Shown in pieces: positions 50,331 to 62,540 of a stretch of DNA of 64,000 bases (its first letter is position 1; each line of letters opens with the position of its first letter). The position numbers and the translations under genes were made by a program. This DNA is from Beaufortia kweichowensis. Taxonomy: Eukaryota; Chordata; Actinopteri; Cypriniformes; Gastromyzontidae. The stretch spans positions 15,956,942-16,020,941 of the forward strand of contig CM032805.1 of the NCBI GenBank assembly GCA_019155185.1, read 5' to 3'. The notes beneath the pieces were generated by a model, which did not search any database, was not told the origin of the DNA, and saw only the letters and a program-made list of their open reading frames with translations.

Positions 50331-51046
50331 TTTACCACCATAAATGCTAAATCAGTTATCGAGTGGCGAAAAGATGCGAGAGAAAAATGTCTTGATGGAT
50401 GAAAAATGACTGTTGATGTAGGAGAAAACCATCAGATATTGTCCAAGCACTTTATCAACCAACAAAAAGCGACATACTGTATGGCGTACTTAATCTTGAG
50501 TCTTACAATTCTCATTCGGTAGTTTCTCTTTTAGTATTGGTCAATAATTCCCAAACAACTTCCAGCAATAAACCTCAAAAAGCCCATTTGGCCATTACCT
50601 CCAAAAACCACCCAAGACGTCTTGTGCAAATCTAATATTGCCATCGAAGATGGTGTGATCAATTTGAATCCTCGGAGTATCAACAATATAAAACTGTAAT
50701 TTCATGATCAAATATAGACACACTGCATGCCTTTGCATAGGCGAGATGGATTTCTGTTTTTGATGGTGTGAAAAACTCCAGCAGGAGAATAAAAACATTA
50801 TTTGATGGTCTACTGCACAGACAGTATATAAAACTAGTAATGGTTGTCTGGAGTCAAAGTGCAATAGAGCAGCAGAATTTCATTTGTTTCACAAACTCTA
50901 AAAGAATTATGTTGTCCAAAAACCGTCCTGATGCCCTGAGGTTTGATGACCTTCATTTTCAACATATTTATGAAAAAACACAACACGTATGGAAACATGG
51001 TGATAACCCAAACGCCTTACGACTCCTGTAGGATCAAAGAAAGAAA

Positions 51047-51245
51047 AAACACAGATGAGATCTCCACTGTTTCTCATAGACAACAATAAACTTAAATGGA
51101 AAGCAAATGTCACTAAAAGTCAGACATTTTGCTCATGTTTCCACTAAATGTTTAGAAGAGATCTCTACTATGGCAAAAAATTAGCTCAGAGTTTTAGTAA
51201 ATATTAATAAAGATTTCAATAACATTTCTTATCAGATTGAAACCA
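51047..51245 (+). repeat. GAGATCTC-type interspersed repeat, unsplit copy
   Basis: GATGAGATCTCCACTGTTTC followed by TCATAGACAAC, then AGAAGAGATCTCTACTATGG and AAAGATTTCAATAAC, parallels the two halves at 27845-27960 and 28268-28370. Family not named. Confidence 0.35.
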
Positions 51246-52189
51246 AAACCAAATCTTACACCATGAACAAACATTGTGTAGCGACAAATTCTTAAAACAT
51301 TAGACATTCTTTCATTTTTAAAAACATTAAACACCATACAGTGGACATGTACAGTTTACTTTATTATGCCCGCACCGCTCTATTTACACTAAATCACCAA
51401 ATCACTCTGACACGTTTCATTACGCCAAACTCAAACAAAGCAAAATGCAGAAGAGTCTAAATCTCCTGCAAATGATCATTTAGGGTTGGAGGTAATTGCC
51501 TTCATCAGTGTAGAAAAAGGTGGCAGAGGAGAAATGTCACTTTAGATTATCTTCTTGCCTCCTAAAGCAATAGATGACACTTGATCAGAGACTAAATGCC
51601 AAAACCAATCAATTCCTTTTGTGACTCGCCGCCATGGCGCAGTAAAAAAGGCCATATTCTTGGTTCTTCTAATTAAAGTAAATGCTATCTCCTTGGTAAC
51701 CTCATTAATATTCTCATTGACTTTGTTATACATACAGTATGTCATATGATGGGTTTGGATTAGACGGAGCGGTTTTATAACACTGTCAGGATTTTGGAGA
51801 TACATTACTTTTGGAAAGACTACTGGACATTTTTGGATTCATATATAATTTGACCAAACATAAATTGTGTCACTGTCTACTCTTCATCAAAAGTTTAATT
51901 TAAAGTTTCATATTTTATTTCAGCTTTTAGGGAAGTCGATGTCTCAACATCTCTTCCAAAAATCTTGAACCAAAAATACATACAGTAGTTTGGTTCAGTG
52001 TCATGTTTAGGGGTGTGAATAATAAAGTCAATGTCCCTATGTCTTACGGAAAACCCTTCAGAATCAGATGATAACCAATATTGCATGTCCTATTCATCAG
52101 ACATTTCTCTGACATCTGAGACTGAGTCTTGAAATCATTAACAACCTTCTGATCTATGATAGTGACAATAAAATAAAAGTCTTTATAAT

Positions 52190-52490
52190 CGTCTCGTACA
52201 TATTAATTTGAACTATAATACCTACAAATTAAGCCCTGTGCATAATTCGTAATTACTCTGGATTGAATTCGCTCTGACTGTCTGTCTTACAACAGCCTTG
52301 TAAACCCATCTGAAGGCTTTCTAGAAGGCCGGATTCCTGGTAAATTTCCTCCTCTTGTTTTTCACAATAGCAGCGAGTGGCAGACGCTCTCATAATGTTC
52401 AGAATGTCATTCACTGAACACTTTCATAAAGACCGGTCTCTCTTAGCTAAAAGCAATTTAGCGTCTCTTTTTGTTTAGCTTTACAGCACA
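52190..52490. promoter_or_regulatory. Candidate conserved non-coding island
   Basis: Contains CATAATTCGTAATTACTCTG (a homeodomain-rich core), GGCCGGATTCCTGGTAAATT and TCTCATAATGTTCAG. Repeat-free with AT-rich flanks. Confidence 0.35.
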
Positions 52491-52639
52491 CAAAAAAGAT
52501 GTTATTTTAGACAGAAACGAAAAGTGGCAGATGTGAGAGGACCACAAAAAGGAAATGTTTACATAAACTGTATCACATCAGCCGAAAACAGGCAACAATT
52601 TAGTACAAATACACATTTTTAGTGAATAATGCAACCTAT

Positions 52640-52960
52640 ATTCTTTTCTTTTATATTGAAAGGTTTTGTTGTCCCTTTCAAAATTTGGGATTATCACCAA
52701 AATTACCCACAATGCATCACACAAACAGGATACACCTGACAAAACCTCCTGAAATATGCCGGATACAAGGCAGAGAAATCCCATTTTCCTTCCGTTTCCT
52801 CAGGTTTGATAATCCCACAGTGCATTTCTTTTTATCTTCCACCAGACATGACATCTCAATGGCCACTGATAGCCGGGCAGATGTGTGCGGTGTCAGAGGG
52901 GCTGTAGGCGTGTGATTGGCTGTTTAAAAGCACAAGGGTGACCTGACTGACTGGACAAAG
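52640..52960. other. Unassigned intron stretch with mixed composition
   Basis: No repeat or NPAS3 similarity seen. A 97-residue plus-strand frame (52622-52915) crosses it without a recognisable domain. The right end has GTGATTGGCTGTTTAAAAGC. Confidence 0.2.
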
Positions 52961-53022
52961 AGAGGTTGTCAGAGGAAAAGGTCACAGTGTTGCTTGTACA
53001 AAGTGAAACTCGTGTCGCAACC

Positions 53023-53136
<114 letters not shown>

Positions 53137-53190
53137 ATTATGCCTGGTGAGTCACAAGCTCACAGTGGAAATATACTCATAAAGTGAACA

Positions 53191-53193
<3 letters not shown>

Positions 53194-53223
<30 letters not shown>
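53194..53223. repeat. (TC)n microsatellite, 30 bp
   Basis: Uninterrupted TC tract 61 bp right of a GA tract and complementary to it in inverted orientation. Confidence 0.98.
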
Positions 53224-53226
<3 letters not shown>

Positions 53227-53502
53227 TCTACATTAGCATTAAACTCCAGTAGGGCCTCCAATGACAGAAACAAAAATTCTAAAAGACTGAATCCTGAATC
53301 AATATCCCATAAAGAACAATAAATAATACTGTCATTGTCATTAGCAGATTCCCTCTTGGGTTTTTACTGTTGAACCTCCATAAGAACTCGCTATAACAAA
53401 ATAAAGGTGATACAGCATGTGAGTATGTGGGTGTTTCAATGTTAAATTATTTATCAAATAATATTTAAATATGACGACTGTCTGAAATAGCACACTTTAC
53501 AT

Positions 53503-53753
53503 TTAAAGGGATCATTTTATGAAAATGATGTCATCATTTACTCACCCTCATGTTATTTCAAAACTGTATGACTTTCTTTCTTTTGCAGAACACAAAAGAA
53601 GATATTTAAAGAACATCGGTAACCAAACAACATTGACCTCCATTGACTTTCTTTAGACATGACACATTGACAAAATATCTTTTTCGTTTTAAACCATATG
53701 AGGGTGAATAAATGATGACAGCATTTTTATTTTTGACTAAACTATTCCTTTAA
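53503..53753. mobile_element. TTAAAGGG-ended MITE, near-complete copy
   Basis: 251 bp. The left arm reads TTAAAGGGATCATTTTATG then GATGTCATCATTTACTCACC and CTCATG. The right arm mirrors it: CATATGAGGGTGAATAAATG, ATGACAGC and TATTCCTTTAA. The interior TTCTTTTGCAGAACACAAAA, GAAGATATTTAAAGAACATC and GGTAACCAAACAACATTGAC matches a repeat I recognise from cyprinid genomes. It cannot move by itself. Confidence 0.85.
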
Positions 53754-53869
53754 GGTCACATGCTGAAATTTAAAGCACAGAGTAAATAAAATAAATCTAA
53801 AAATATGCTGTAAAATAATAAATACAATGACTCACAAACCAGTTGGCTCGCCATACCAGCCCAGTAGTC

Positions 53870-54155
53870 AGTGTGTGTTTGTGGTAATCTGGGTTTATAT
53901 TTATAGTGGGATCAGATCTGTCCAGGGGTCTGTGGGTGCTGAAGAGGGTGGGCTTGTCAGCGCTGATCTCCTGTCAGTGTGTAATTAAGAGGACTGTGGA
54001 AAGAGCAGCGCTGCTCGTCGGATCTCAGCACCTCGCTAAATCCCGTTAGCTGTGAATAAACCCATCGGAGGCGGCACAGGTAAGCTAGACGCAATGCGAT
54101 TACATGGCAAAAGCCCTGCCTGAAAAGCCAAATCGCCAACACATCACCCTGCCTT
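53870..54155. promoter_or_regulatory. Candidate conserved non-coding island
   Basis: Contains CAGTGTGTAATTAAGAGGAC, GAGCAGCGCTGCTCG (the palindrome CGAGCAGCGCTGCTCG is nearly complete), CTAAATCCCGTTAGC and GCAATGCGATTACATGG. No exon-like frame. Confidence 0.4.
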
Positions 54156-54639
54156 CACATTCTCACATTCATTCTCTGTGAACCACAAGAACGACATTGT
54201 GAGACATAAATCACCTTTGTTACCCTGGGAAAACCAGGACCAAATGACCAAAGTACAGTAGAGATGTGAAAGAAGGGCAGGGATATAGTTACAGTATTAA
54301 TTACAAAACAGATCCTGAATGGTTCATAAACTAAATACATGTGTGTCATTGAAAACATTTTAAAACAAGAAATAAAATAATGAATTTGCCTAATTAAATT
54401 TGTAAATATTTCCTATTAACTCAGTGTGTCTGTCAAATATAATGAATTCAGTTCCTTTAATGTGTGTCAGAAAGATGTAAGCCATGCAACAAAAAACAAG
54501 ACTATTCCATCTTTCTCAAAACATAAATGGTTTTAACTGCATTTATGATGTCATTTTCTCTTTAAGCCACCAACTTCCTGGTAAACCTTGATGACTACAA
54601 GCCTCAATCAAAGACACACAACCTCATCAGATCAACTGA

Positions 54640-54995
54640 AGCACAATGGTCATATTCTGCCAATCTCTCTGTCTCTGCTCCGCCCTCCCTCCCGGCCGTT
54701 TCTCAGCTGCACCTGCTGCGGGCGGCCCACTGAGGTGGAACGGCTCAGTATTAGCTGTGAAATTAGCAGCACTGTCTGGTTAAAGAGCTGGCACGCTTTG
54801 CGGAGGGATAGACACTGTTAATGGCATAAAAGCCCTCATCACCTGGGAGCCACACAATTACTTGAGCCAAGGCTTGACGGCATCTTCTCCTATCCCACAA
54901 TCCCCCACACTCACTCTCTCCCTCGCTCGCCCACCCCCTCCTCCAGCCGTCCCTCATACAGCTCACTTCTCTCCGCTTGGCCCGTCGCCAAACCC
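54640..54995. promoter_or_regulatory. Candidate conserved non-coding island
   Basis: The core 54700-54860 has TCAGTATTAGCTGTGAAATT, AGCAGCACTGTCTGG and GTTAATGGCATAAAAGCCC. The right part is CT- and CCC-rich and leads into the TC tract at 55010. Confidence 0.4.
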
Positions 54996-55006
54996 GGGAC
55001 CGAATG

Positions 55007-55009
<3 letters not shown>

Positions 55010-55056
<47 letters not shown>
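55010..55056. repeat. (TC)n microsatellite, 47 bp
   Basis: Uninterrupted TC tract. It reads (GA)n in the npas3 transcript, opposite to the four longest tracts. Confidence 0.98.
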
Positions 55057-55059
<3 letters not shown>

Positions 55060-55581
55060 CTAAATCATATCTCAAGCCAAAGTCCCACTCCACTAAACCA
55101 CACTAAATTCAAATCCTGATGTTTGCGAGTGATGAAGTCAAGGCTCCCTGGATGAAATTAAAAAAGAAACACAAGGACATGTTTGAGAAGGTCAAAACTG
55201 CATTTGGATCCTTGTTGTTGTGGATTCAGTAATATAATAACACCACAAAATAACCAAGCCAGTATGTTTTGTTGACATTTTGACCTGCCAAAAAGCTTTA
55301 TTTAATTTTACAAATTCAAAACTAACAAACTTTATATTTAGCAAATGCCTTAAGTCTGAAACAGCTAACAGTACGTCAATCACAGAAACATCTGAAACAG
55401 TCCGGGGAGCACAGTGACGAAAGAGCAAATATTTCAACCTTAACCATCAGACTTTAACTTCCAGTATCTTTTCATAAACAACAACAGTGAAGAAGAATAA
55501 GCACGTTGGGTTCAAGCAATGAGCCATCACAGTGATTTTACTGTGGTAAAGAACGTAAGGCCTCATAACTCTTTAACACAG

Positions 55582-55996
55582 ACAGTACCAGTTAAAAGTT
55601 TGGAAACATTTACTCACTGTTGTTTAGATGTTTTTCCACATTTTAGAATAGTAGAAAACTCATTAATAAAATAACATAATTGTAACTGTGGGAATTATAT
55701 TGTGACACTATGTGAACACTATGATATATTTGATCATCTTTAATAGTAGTCATACTTGTCTAGAATTTGTAAAATCAAACTCTTGTCCTGAGAAGCTTTT
55801 TAAACAGAACTGAAGAAATTTCTATCTATGCTGGATTGACTGCTTTATATTCATTATTGCATTAAAGAAATGAATATGTTGGCATGATTGTGTTTCTGTC
55901 TACAAAAGTAATTTCAAACACTGAAATATTAAAAGATTTCTAAGATCATGATAAACATTTTTGCCAATTGTATCTAAACTTTTGACTGGTACTGTA
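55582..55996 (-). mobile_element. ACAGTACCAGT-ended MITE, copy 3 (longest, inverted)
   Basis: 415 bp with left end ACAGTACCAGTTAAAAGTTT and right end AACTTTTGACTGGTACTGTA. Read on the minus strand its interior (GTTTGAAATTACTTTTGTAG, CATGCCAACATATTCATTTC, TTTCTTCAGTTCTG, AAGCTTCTCAGGA) follows copies 1 and 2. It retains about 100 bp missing from copy 1. Confidence 0.8.
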
Positions 55997-55999
55997 TTT

Positions 56000-56670
56000 A
56001 AAATTTTGTTTTTAAGGGTTTCATACTCACAATAACTGTGGTTGCCAGTGAAAGAAAACCTGAAAGGTCCCAGTGTCCGTCCAAAGCTCAGCCGTACATG
56101 TTTACACTTCTGGAACCATATGCATGCATTCAGATACACCTCCTGCCGTTTATCAGCCCCGCCAAGCACACACGCAGCACAGCAGAGGGCACAGGAGCCG
56201 AGGTCAGGGTCACCAGCGCTGGGAAGGGCATGTTGCGATGGGGCCGTATACCCACACGGCTCTGAGATCAGCCTGGCCACTCTAATTACCTGCCACGACT
56301 CCTGGAAACTCACGGACCCTTGGAGAACCAGCGGCGGCCGTGCCCTTCTCCTGCTTACATCAGGAGCATCCAACCCCGGCCCATCCGTGCCCATCACCCG
56401 AGTCCTGATCAAAGCGCGGCACGGCAGGCTCCACGCCGGGTCAGACGCACAACAACCTGTACGAGATTTACTGCCTCAATAATGAATGAGAGCAACATTT
56501 TGAAGTAATTGGCAGCACGCAGGCACCCATCTCTCCAGCAGGGGAGCATGTTTGTACAAAGCAACATAAGATAAATAATTGATGCACAATGCTGCGGCGC
56601 TCTCGCATCGCCTTGATTTGGAACATGTTCAGAGTTGCGCTGTTGCGCTGCTGATGACAATCATTGTTTA
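56000..56670. promoter_or_regulatory. Strong candidate non-coding island, open on both strands
   Basis: GC-rich for this window. A 146-residue plus-strand frame (56042-56482) and a 170-residue minus-strand frame (55900-56412) overlap. Neither shows a domain I know, and the minus frame runs into the neighbouring MITE. The right part contains CTGCCTCAATAATGAATGAG, GAAGTAATTGGCAGC and AAGATAAATAATTGATGC, which fit a regulatory element better than an exon. Confidence 0.4.
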
Positions 56671-56779
56671 GGAAAACAAAAACCGTTTCGAGAGAGAGTA
56701 AGCTTCTTTAAACGCTGATGTTCTAAGCCAAAGCCGCAACAACCTAACTACTGATTCATGAAGGTCTCTGCTCTACAAC

Positions 56780-57020
56780 AGCAATAATCATGAAAAATGC
56801 ACCCTGCACTACTCGCTACTGAAGTGGGCTTGTTTGATGGCTTTCTTTTACAGATTAGGCTCGTCTCTGATGTTTCTCGTGGCTGCAAAATTGCACCCGC
56901 TTGCGTTTTCGCCCTATTTTTGTGGCGGTCATGGTTGGTTTATACGGAAACACAGTCTGTGAGATTTAAGGGCGATGTTGACAGGTCATGTGAATACACA
57001 TTCAATACTTTCTTTACACT
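56780..57020. promoter_or_regulatory. Weak candidate non-coding island
   Basis: Repeat-free, with TTGTTTGATGGCTTTCTTTT and GCACCCGCTTGCGTTTTCGC. It gives way to AT-rich DNA at about 57040. Confidence 0.25.
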
Positions 57021-57159
57021 GACTTTACCAATGTAAACTTTTTAATATGCAAAATTTGACTTTTCAAAATTTTGACGTTTCACTGTTTTATAATAATTTA
57101 ACAAAATATAAAAAGCAAAAAAATTTAAAATTACACATCAATAATCAATGATTAATTTG

Positions 57160-57436
57160 GAAACACTTTACAGTAAGGTTGTACATTAGTTAACACATAG
57201 GCTGAACTAGCAATAAACAATAGGTCTAAAACAACAAGTCTTAGTTCATGTTCATTTTAGCATAAACTAATACATTTTTTAAATCAAACTTTGCATCTGT
57301 TACCATTACTTACTGCCGACGGACTAACATGAACAACTGACATTAACTAACATTAACAAAGATTATTAAATGCTAAAAAATATTTTGTTCATTGTCAGCC
57401 AATACATTAACTAATGTTAGCAAATACAACCTTGAT
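57160..57436. mobile_element. ACTTTACAGTAAGGTT-ended MITE, right end truncated
   Basis: The left end AACACTTTACAGTAAGGTTG is typical of a widespread fish element. The interior TTAGTTCATGTTCATTTTAG and GAACAACTGACATTAACTAA, then ACTAATGTTAGCAAATACAA plus CCTT, gives the expected order. The final TATTGTAAAGTGTT expected of the right end is absent. Confidence 0.7.
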
Positions 57437-57639
57437 TTTTGTTAATTTTTACCCCAAAACAGAAAAAATAAAGTTTTCTATTTATCATTCTAGCATCATA
57501 TAAAATGCTACCCAGCACTACTGTAAATGTCATTTGTCAAAACGCAAACCTTAATAAATCCCGATTTAGATGTTTTTTGGAAGCCTGTTGCTGTAAAACA
57601 TTAAAGAAAGTCAATTTTGTTAAATCATAATTTATATTT

Positions 57640-58110
57640 GGAGTTTCTCTCTGTAATCCAGTTACTGAAGCTGGACATCCAATGCTAAACGTTCTGCTGA
57701 CAGGGTGAATTTCCCACCGGTAAATTCACACATTTATCCGGCGAGCGCATACACCTTCACCGTGTGTTTGTTTACCTGTGTTTGTTGTTATTTATGGTGT
57801 TTGTTGCGTGTGCAATTTGTATAATGTGCTAATAAAACACTGGGTGAGACAGAGCACAATCTGCTTTGCGAGTGATAAAGAAGGCGGAATGGAGACAGCA
57901 GTTATCTGAGCTCTGATCAGAATTCATATTGTTAACACACTGCCTGCACTTCCAGTCCTTCTACAATATCAAGCGTATTATTATCATAGAGCTGCTATAA
58001 AGGATATTGGCGGCTATGGCGAGCTCTTATCCAAGAGAATGTGCCGTTATTGCTTTTCGCATCATATGAGGATGACAGGCGGTCGCAGGACACTTGAAGG
58101 TAAAAAATAG
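57640..58110. promoter_or_regulatory. Candidate conserved non-coding island
   Basis: Contains AATTTCCCACCGGTAAATTC, CACATTTATCCGGCGAGC, TGTATAATGTGCTAATAAAA, AAAGGATATTGGCGGCTATG and GCCGTTATTGCTTTTCGC. Repeat-free with AT-rich flanks. Confidence 0.4.
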
Positions 58111-58309
58111 CAATAAGATCTACTGTAATGGTGCTTCAGTGACTGTATAAATAGTTTAGGCTTGAAAATAAATGTTTGAAAACATAAACATAGATAACAG
58201 ATAGTATTTATCCATATAACCATCCGGGCTAAAAAAAAATGACATCACCATAACTTACTTTATGATGACAAAGATGACAAAAACCAAATTCAGTGTTATT
58301 TACAGAAGG

Positions 58310-58463
<154 letters not shown>

Positions 58464-58949
58464 TTCTCATCTGTTAGTGAATCTGAGACTTCAGAGAACT
58501 CAACACTATTTCCTCTCTACTCTTTTCTATCGTTCCTCAGGTTTCAGAGATGGTGTTCATTTATCTCTGTGTCCTCAGTAGAGGGAAGTCACTTTATAAG
58601 CCTCTAACCACAACATCTAATCTGATATTCAGGGCCGTAATTGAGCAATTGGTGTTTAAAAGACCAACATGAGTGATTTAGAAATCAAAGATGGACAGAG
58701 AATAAAAAGAGCTGTTTCGTCAGCAGTCACATATTACATCATCATATCACAACTAATTCATTTAGAAAAAAATGATACTTTTAGGGTATTTAATTCCACG
58801 TTAAAATGTGCTTGTCACTCCCAAAACCAGCATTTTGCACATGGCCAAATCGCTGTCTCGATTCTTTGCCATCTAGCAACACTTTCTGGAGCATTTTCAA
58901 CACCAACTACAGAACACACAGAGATTTATTTGATATCTGTGAGTCTTTA

Positions 58950-59270
58950 AAGTGGGAATATGAGAGAGCAGCAGCGTTCTGGCAGACCTGAGACACCCAC
59001 ACGGTTTGATGGAATATTTAAGACAAGGACAGACTTTCTGCTCTCTCCATCTGCCCTGAAAAAAGCTTGTAATGTGTTAGACAGGTGGCCTGCTGCAACG
59101 CCAAATCCGCTGGGTCTGAACACGATTAAGAACTCAAATTAGCCCCTGCTGAGAATATGATTTCTATATTTAGACCTGTCAGGAAAAGAAACGGCACCAA
59201 CAATCCAAATAATTCACCACTGAAGGAAATTAACTCGCCGGATTAACAGAAAGCAGTCCACTCAGTTTAG
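58950..59270. promoter_or_regulatory. Weak candidate non-coding island
   Basis: Repeat-free balanced stretch (GGTTTGATGGAATATTTAAG, CGATTAAGAACTCAAATTAG, AATTAACTCGCCGGATTAAC). Confidence 0.3.
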
Positions 59271-59967
59271 TCTTTTCACGTCATGTTTAACCCTGGGTTA
59301 AAGTTAAGGCCACTTTTAAACCTGGATTAGGCAATCATTTTACTTCTGTCATTTTGAAGAGCATTCTTTTTAACCCAAACTCTTGCTATGCAAGTGTGAA
59401 ACACTAAATAATTCTTTCCTCATCAAATATTCAAAAATACAATATTTACGTTTTACAATTCAGGTTTTAAAAATGACCCTGGGTTAACTATTTTAGTCGT
59501 TACAAGTTTCATTTAGTTCGTGGTTAAGCTTTACTTAAAACCGTGAAATAAACTTTAAAAAACATTAGCTCACCTGCTATACCCGACCATTTGCTAACCA
59601 TACATGGAGATAAAAGTGTCAATGTGGCCTTTACATGGTTCTTTTGTACGGCCTCTCATGACTTTTCTTTCAAACCTGTAAAGTTTCAAACAGCAGTGAA
59701 ATACTGTTTCATTGAAATAAGATAAAAGATGTCCATAATGAATAGAGTGATGCTGAAAGGAATGCTACGACGTAAAGAAAATTGCATGAAATTTTCAAAG
59801 ATGGAGATAAAGTGCTAGACAGAAAATGTGGTTGAGGACAGAGGGCAAAGCAGGACTGATAACAGTCCACATCTCTCTCTATTCCACAGCGACGGGTTCA
59901 GTCGAAACCCACAGCAATCTGAAAAACATCATTCCAGCTAATTCTGCTTCTGACTTTTATTTTACCT

Positions 59968-60220
59968 GATATGTGGATCTTAGATCCTTCTGTGCATCTG
60001 TCTGTGAAAACCAGGCTAAAGTCTCAAAACCAAAGTATGAGATAACAAGCATCAAAGTTTGATTTCATATGATTTCAATCTTTGACATCTCATTACTCAG
60101 TCAATATTAAAGTTATCAAGGTTATATTTTTCACAGAATGTTCTTTACATTATGTAGAATGATTTTATGTAAATCATAAAAAATGACTTTAGCTGAGTTT
60201 TCCCAGGCAGGGTCACATAC
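59968..60220 (+). mobile_element. GTGACC-ended MITE copy
   Basis: The left arm CTGTCTGTGAAAACCAGGCT followed by AAAGTCTCA is mirrored by the right arm GACTTTAGCTGAGTTTTCCC followed by AGGCAGGGTCACATA. The interior TTGACATCTCATTAC and GAATGTTCTTTACATTATGT parallels the copy at 23334-23636. Confidence 0.7.
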
Positions 60221-60449
60221 TACATACACATAATTGCTGTGTAGTTGCACAGTAAGTTGGGTAAAATGTATCTGGACAACAGATAAAATCAAGTTCTGTC
60301 CTATATAATGTCTTCTTGAAAATAAATAGTAAAATATATAAAAATATATATTTAAAAATACAAAAAATATATTTTTGTAACAAATAAATTAATAAAATTA
60401 ATAAATTAATATTAATAAAAAATTTAATTAAAATAATAATAATAATTAT

Positions 60450-60625
60450 ATTATAGTAAAATTGCCAGATTGGTTGCTATTTGTATTACCATAATTTTAC
60501 TAAAACTACAGTGATTAAACTATTGTTATTTTTGGCAAATTTGTGCTTACAATAGTTTATGTACAAATTAAATTAAAAAACTATGTTTACCATGTTAAAC
60601 TATGGTTAATTTTCCTAAGAAAAGT
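60450..60625. repeat. Degenerate foldback repeat (ACTATGGTTAA / CCATAATTTT words)
   Basis: Contains ATTACCATAATTTTACTAAA, ACTATGTTTACCATGTTAAA and CTATGGTTAATTTTCC. It resembles small cyprinid repeats with AACCATGGTT-like units. No clear termini. Confidence 0.35.
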
Positions 60626-60659
60626 TAAAGGTGTTGCAAATGTCTTTTAATAGATAAGC

Positions 60660-61465
60660 AAATGGAAAGCACAAGACGTATTTAAAATGAGATGAAGAAA
60701 AGGAAAGCGTGAGGGTGAACATCCTGTTCTGTGACTGATATCTACCAAATGGCAGCTGATTAATCTCCATTTTTTCTGAAGTCTACCTTTTCTTCAGTCC
60801 ATATGATGTTTCATCTTAAATGAAAGCGTGATTAATCCACGTATCCGTGCCGATAGGCCGCACTAATGGATCAGGCCATTAAAGAGTCTGCGAACAGCCT
60901 GACAAGGTAACTCATTTGCTGGGCAAAAATAAGTGGTTTGATTTCGACCCACCTTACGACGATGACACATTTGGACTTGTGCGAAGTTGCTTCTGCACTT
61001 TCATCATCATAATGAGACGATTTCTAACTTTTAATTAAAGCTCAGAGCACCTCTACTGTAGGCCTGAGAGAACGCTGGGTAATGTTCTCTGAATCCAGCG
61101 TGTGTTAGATTGGCTCATGTAGCCTCAGGACGGAGCCGGGCGGATGATTAGTCGAAGAGAATCTCGTGCTTCTCTGATAAACTTTCTTGAATGGTGCTTT
61201 ACACCCTTTTAATTCAAGAACGATTCTCCTGAGACACTTAAAAGCTCTAAACAACGGCTGGCTTTTATTTCCAGACAAACGCTGTGATGTTTATGAAATA
61301 TTTAGTAGCTTTTCATTTGCAGAATAAAAACGTGTGACCCTCCGCGTCCAAGGCTGATTCGCCAAACTCGTTTCTCTCTGCCAGTCTCACTCCCCCTGTT
61401 TACATAGTGATTTATTTACTGAGATTGACAGATAATTACATCACCCCGAACAGTCATGCGAACGC
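60660..61465. promoter_or_regulatory. Strong candidate conserved non-coding island
   Basis: Repeat-free: GGCAGCTGATTAATCTCC, GCGTGATTAATCCACG, GATAGGCCGCACTAATGG, ACTTTTAATTAAAGCTC, CGGATGATTAGTCG and CAGATAATTACATCACC. The two GATTAATC words about 75 bp apart are near-perfect palindromic homeodomain sites (bicoid/Otx type). No exon frame. Confidence 0.5.
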
Positions 61466-61539
61466 AAAACCAAAAGCAAACAGCCAGTGCATGAAAAATA
61501 ATATTTTGACATAGCTGACTGCATTCAACATCTCATATA

Positions 61540-61880
61540 CATCAATTCATGCTGTCAGGGTGAGCATAATTTACTTTTTCTACTCCACGGCAGAAATTGC
61601 AGCAACAATATTTTGCATATTCTTAAAGCGCTCGCTGTATATTGCTTTTTACAGTTTGGTAAATGCATGTTAACGTAGTTTTGCATCCAGAATCGTCTCT
61701 ACAAAGTCCTCTGAGAGACATTCAGTATTTGCTTGGTCAACCCTCTCCTTTTAAAAAATATGACAAAGGAGCAAAGTCTAGATGGGAGTGATGCTTGCCA
61801 GCACAGAGAGGCTGTTGCCATGACGAAGGGATGTTGTGGGTGGTTTCCAGGGTGTTGCTAGGATGCTAAGATATAAGTTA
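61540..61880. other. Unassigned intron stretch
   Basis: Contains a 'GGTTTCCAGGGTGTTGCTAG' segment (61839-61858) of a kind found in fish repeats (GTTGCTAGG words). Otherwise nothing recognised. Confidence 0.25.
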
Positions 61881-62149
61881 TTGTTATACAGTATAAAAAA
61901 CATGCCTATAAAATATTCCATGAAAGTAAAAGTACCTGAAAGCTCAGATTACAAATTATTATTTCAATCTGCTGTAAATCAGGGAAACGGTTTCAGATTT
62001 TTCTTTATCATCAACCAAATAGTTTGTCTCAAACATTCTGTGTAAAAACACAGCATATCACTGTTTTACTATTGTATCCTGCATGTTAATTAAAGCACTA
62101 GATAAAAGCTTGAATTTACACAATAAAGAGAAAACCTACAGTTTGATTA

Positions 62150-62460
62150 TATCCAGAAAACCAAGACTCGCCATCTTAGACCCAGTCAACATGTTTGTTT
62201 GTGCCTGGCTTTAATAAACTTCACCTGCGTGTATGTTTGTAAGCCGGAGTCTTTGGCTCGAGCCTGTGTGCTTTTCCAAACAGTACAACACTAGCAGCCA
62301 TGTTTATTCATGACAAAAGCAGCGAGACCTGCGAGGTGACTACACCTGTCAGGAGCTGGCAGTGTCACGTGACACCCTCCCCTGATTTCATCTGAGAGCC
62401 GAGTGTCAGCGCGTGTGAGTCTGTGATCTGAGGCTTATTCACAGATGTTTGAAGAACAGG
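62150..62460. promoter_or_regulatory. Weak candidate non-coding island
   Basis: Balanced, repeat-free DNA with GTGTCACGTGACACC (62364-62378, an E-box CACGTG inside a 14-bp palindrome) and GGCTTTAATAAACTTC. Function is inferred. Confidence 0.35.
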
Positions 62461-62540
62461 ACGAATGTAAGATTTATGATTGACCAAGTACATCAAATCT
62501 ATGTTGAAAACTGTCTTGTCTTATCTTTATCTTATCTTAT

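Noticed and set aside
55900..56412. 170-residue minus-strand frame as an upstream npas3 exon
   Set aside because: It does not resemble the NPAS3 N-terminus and its 3' part is translated MITE sequence.
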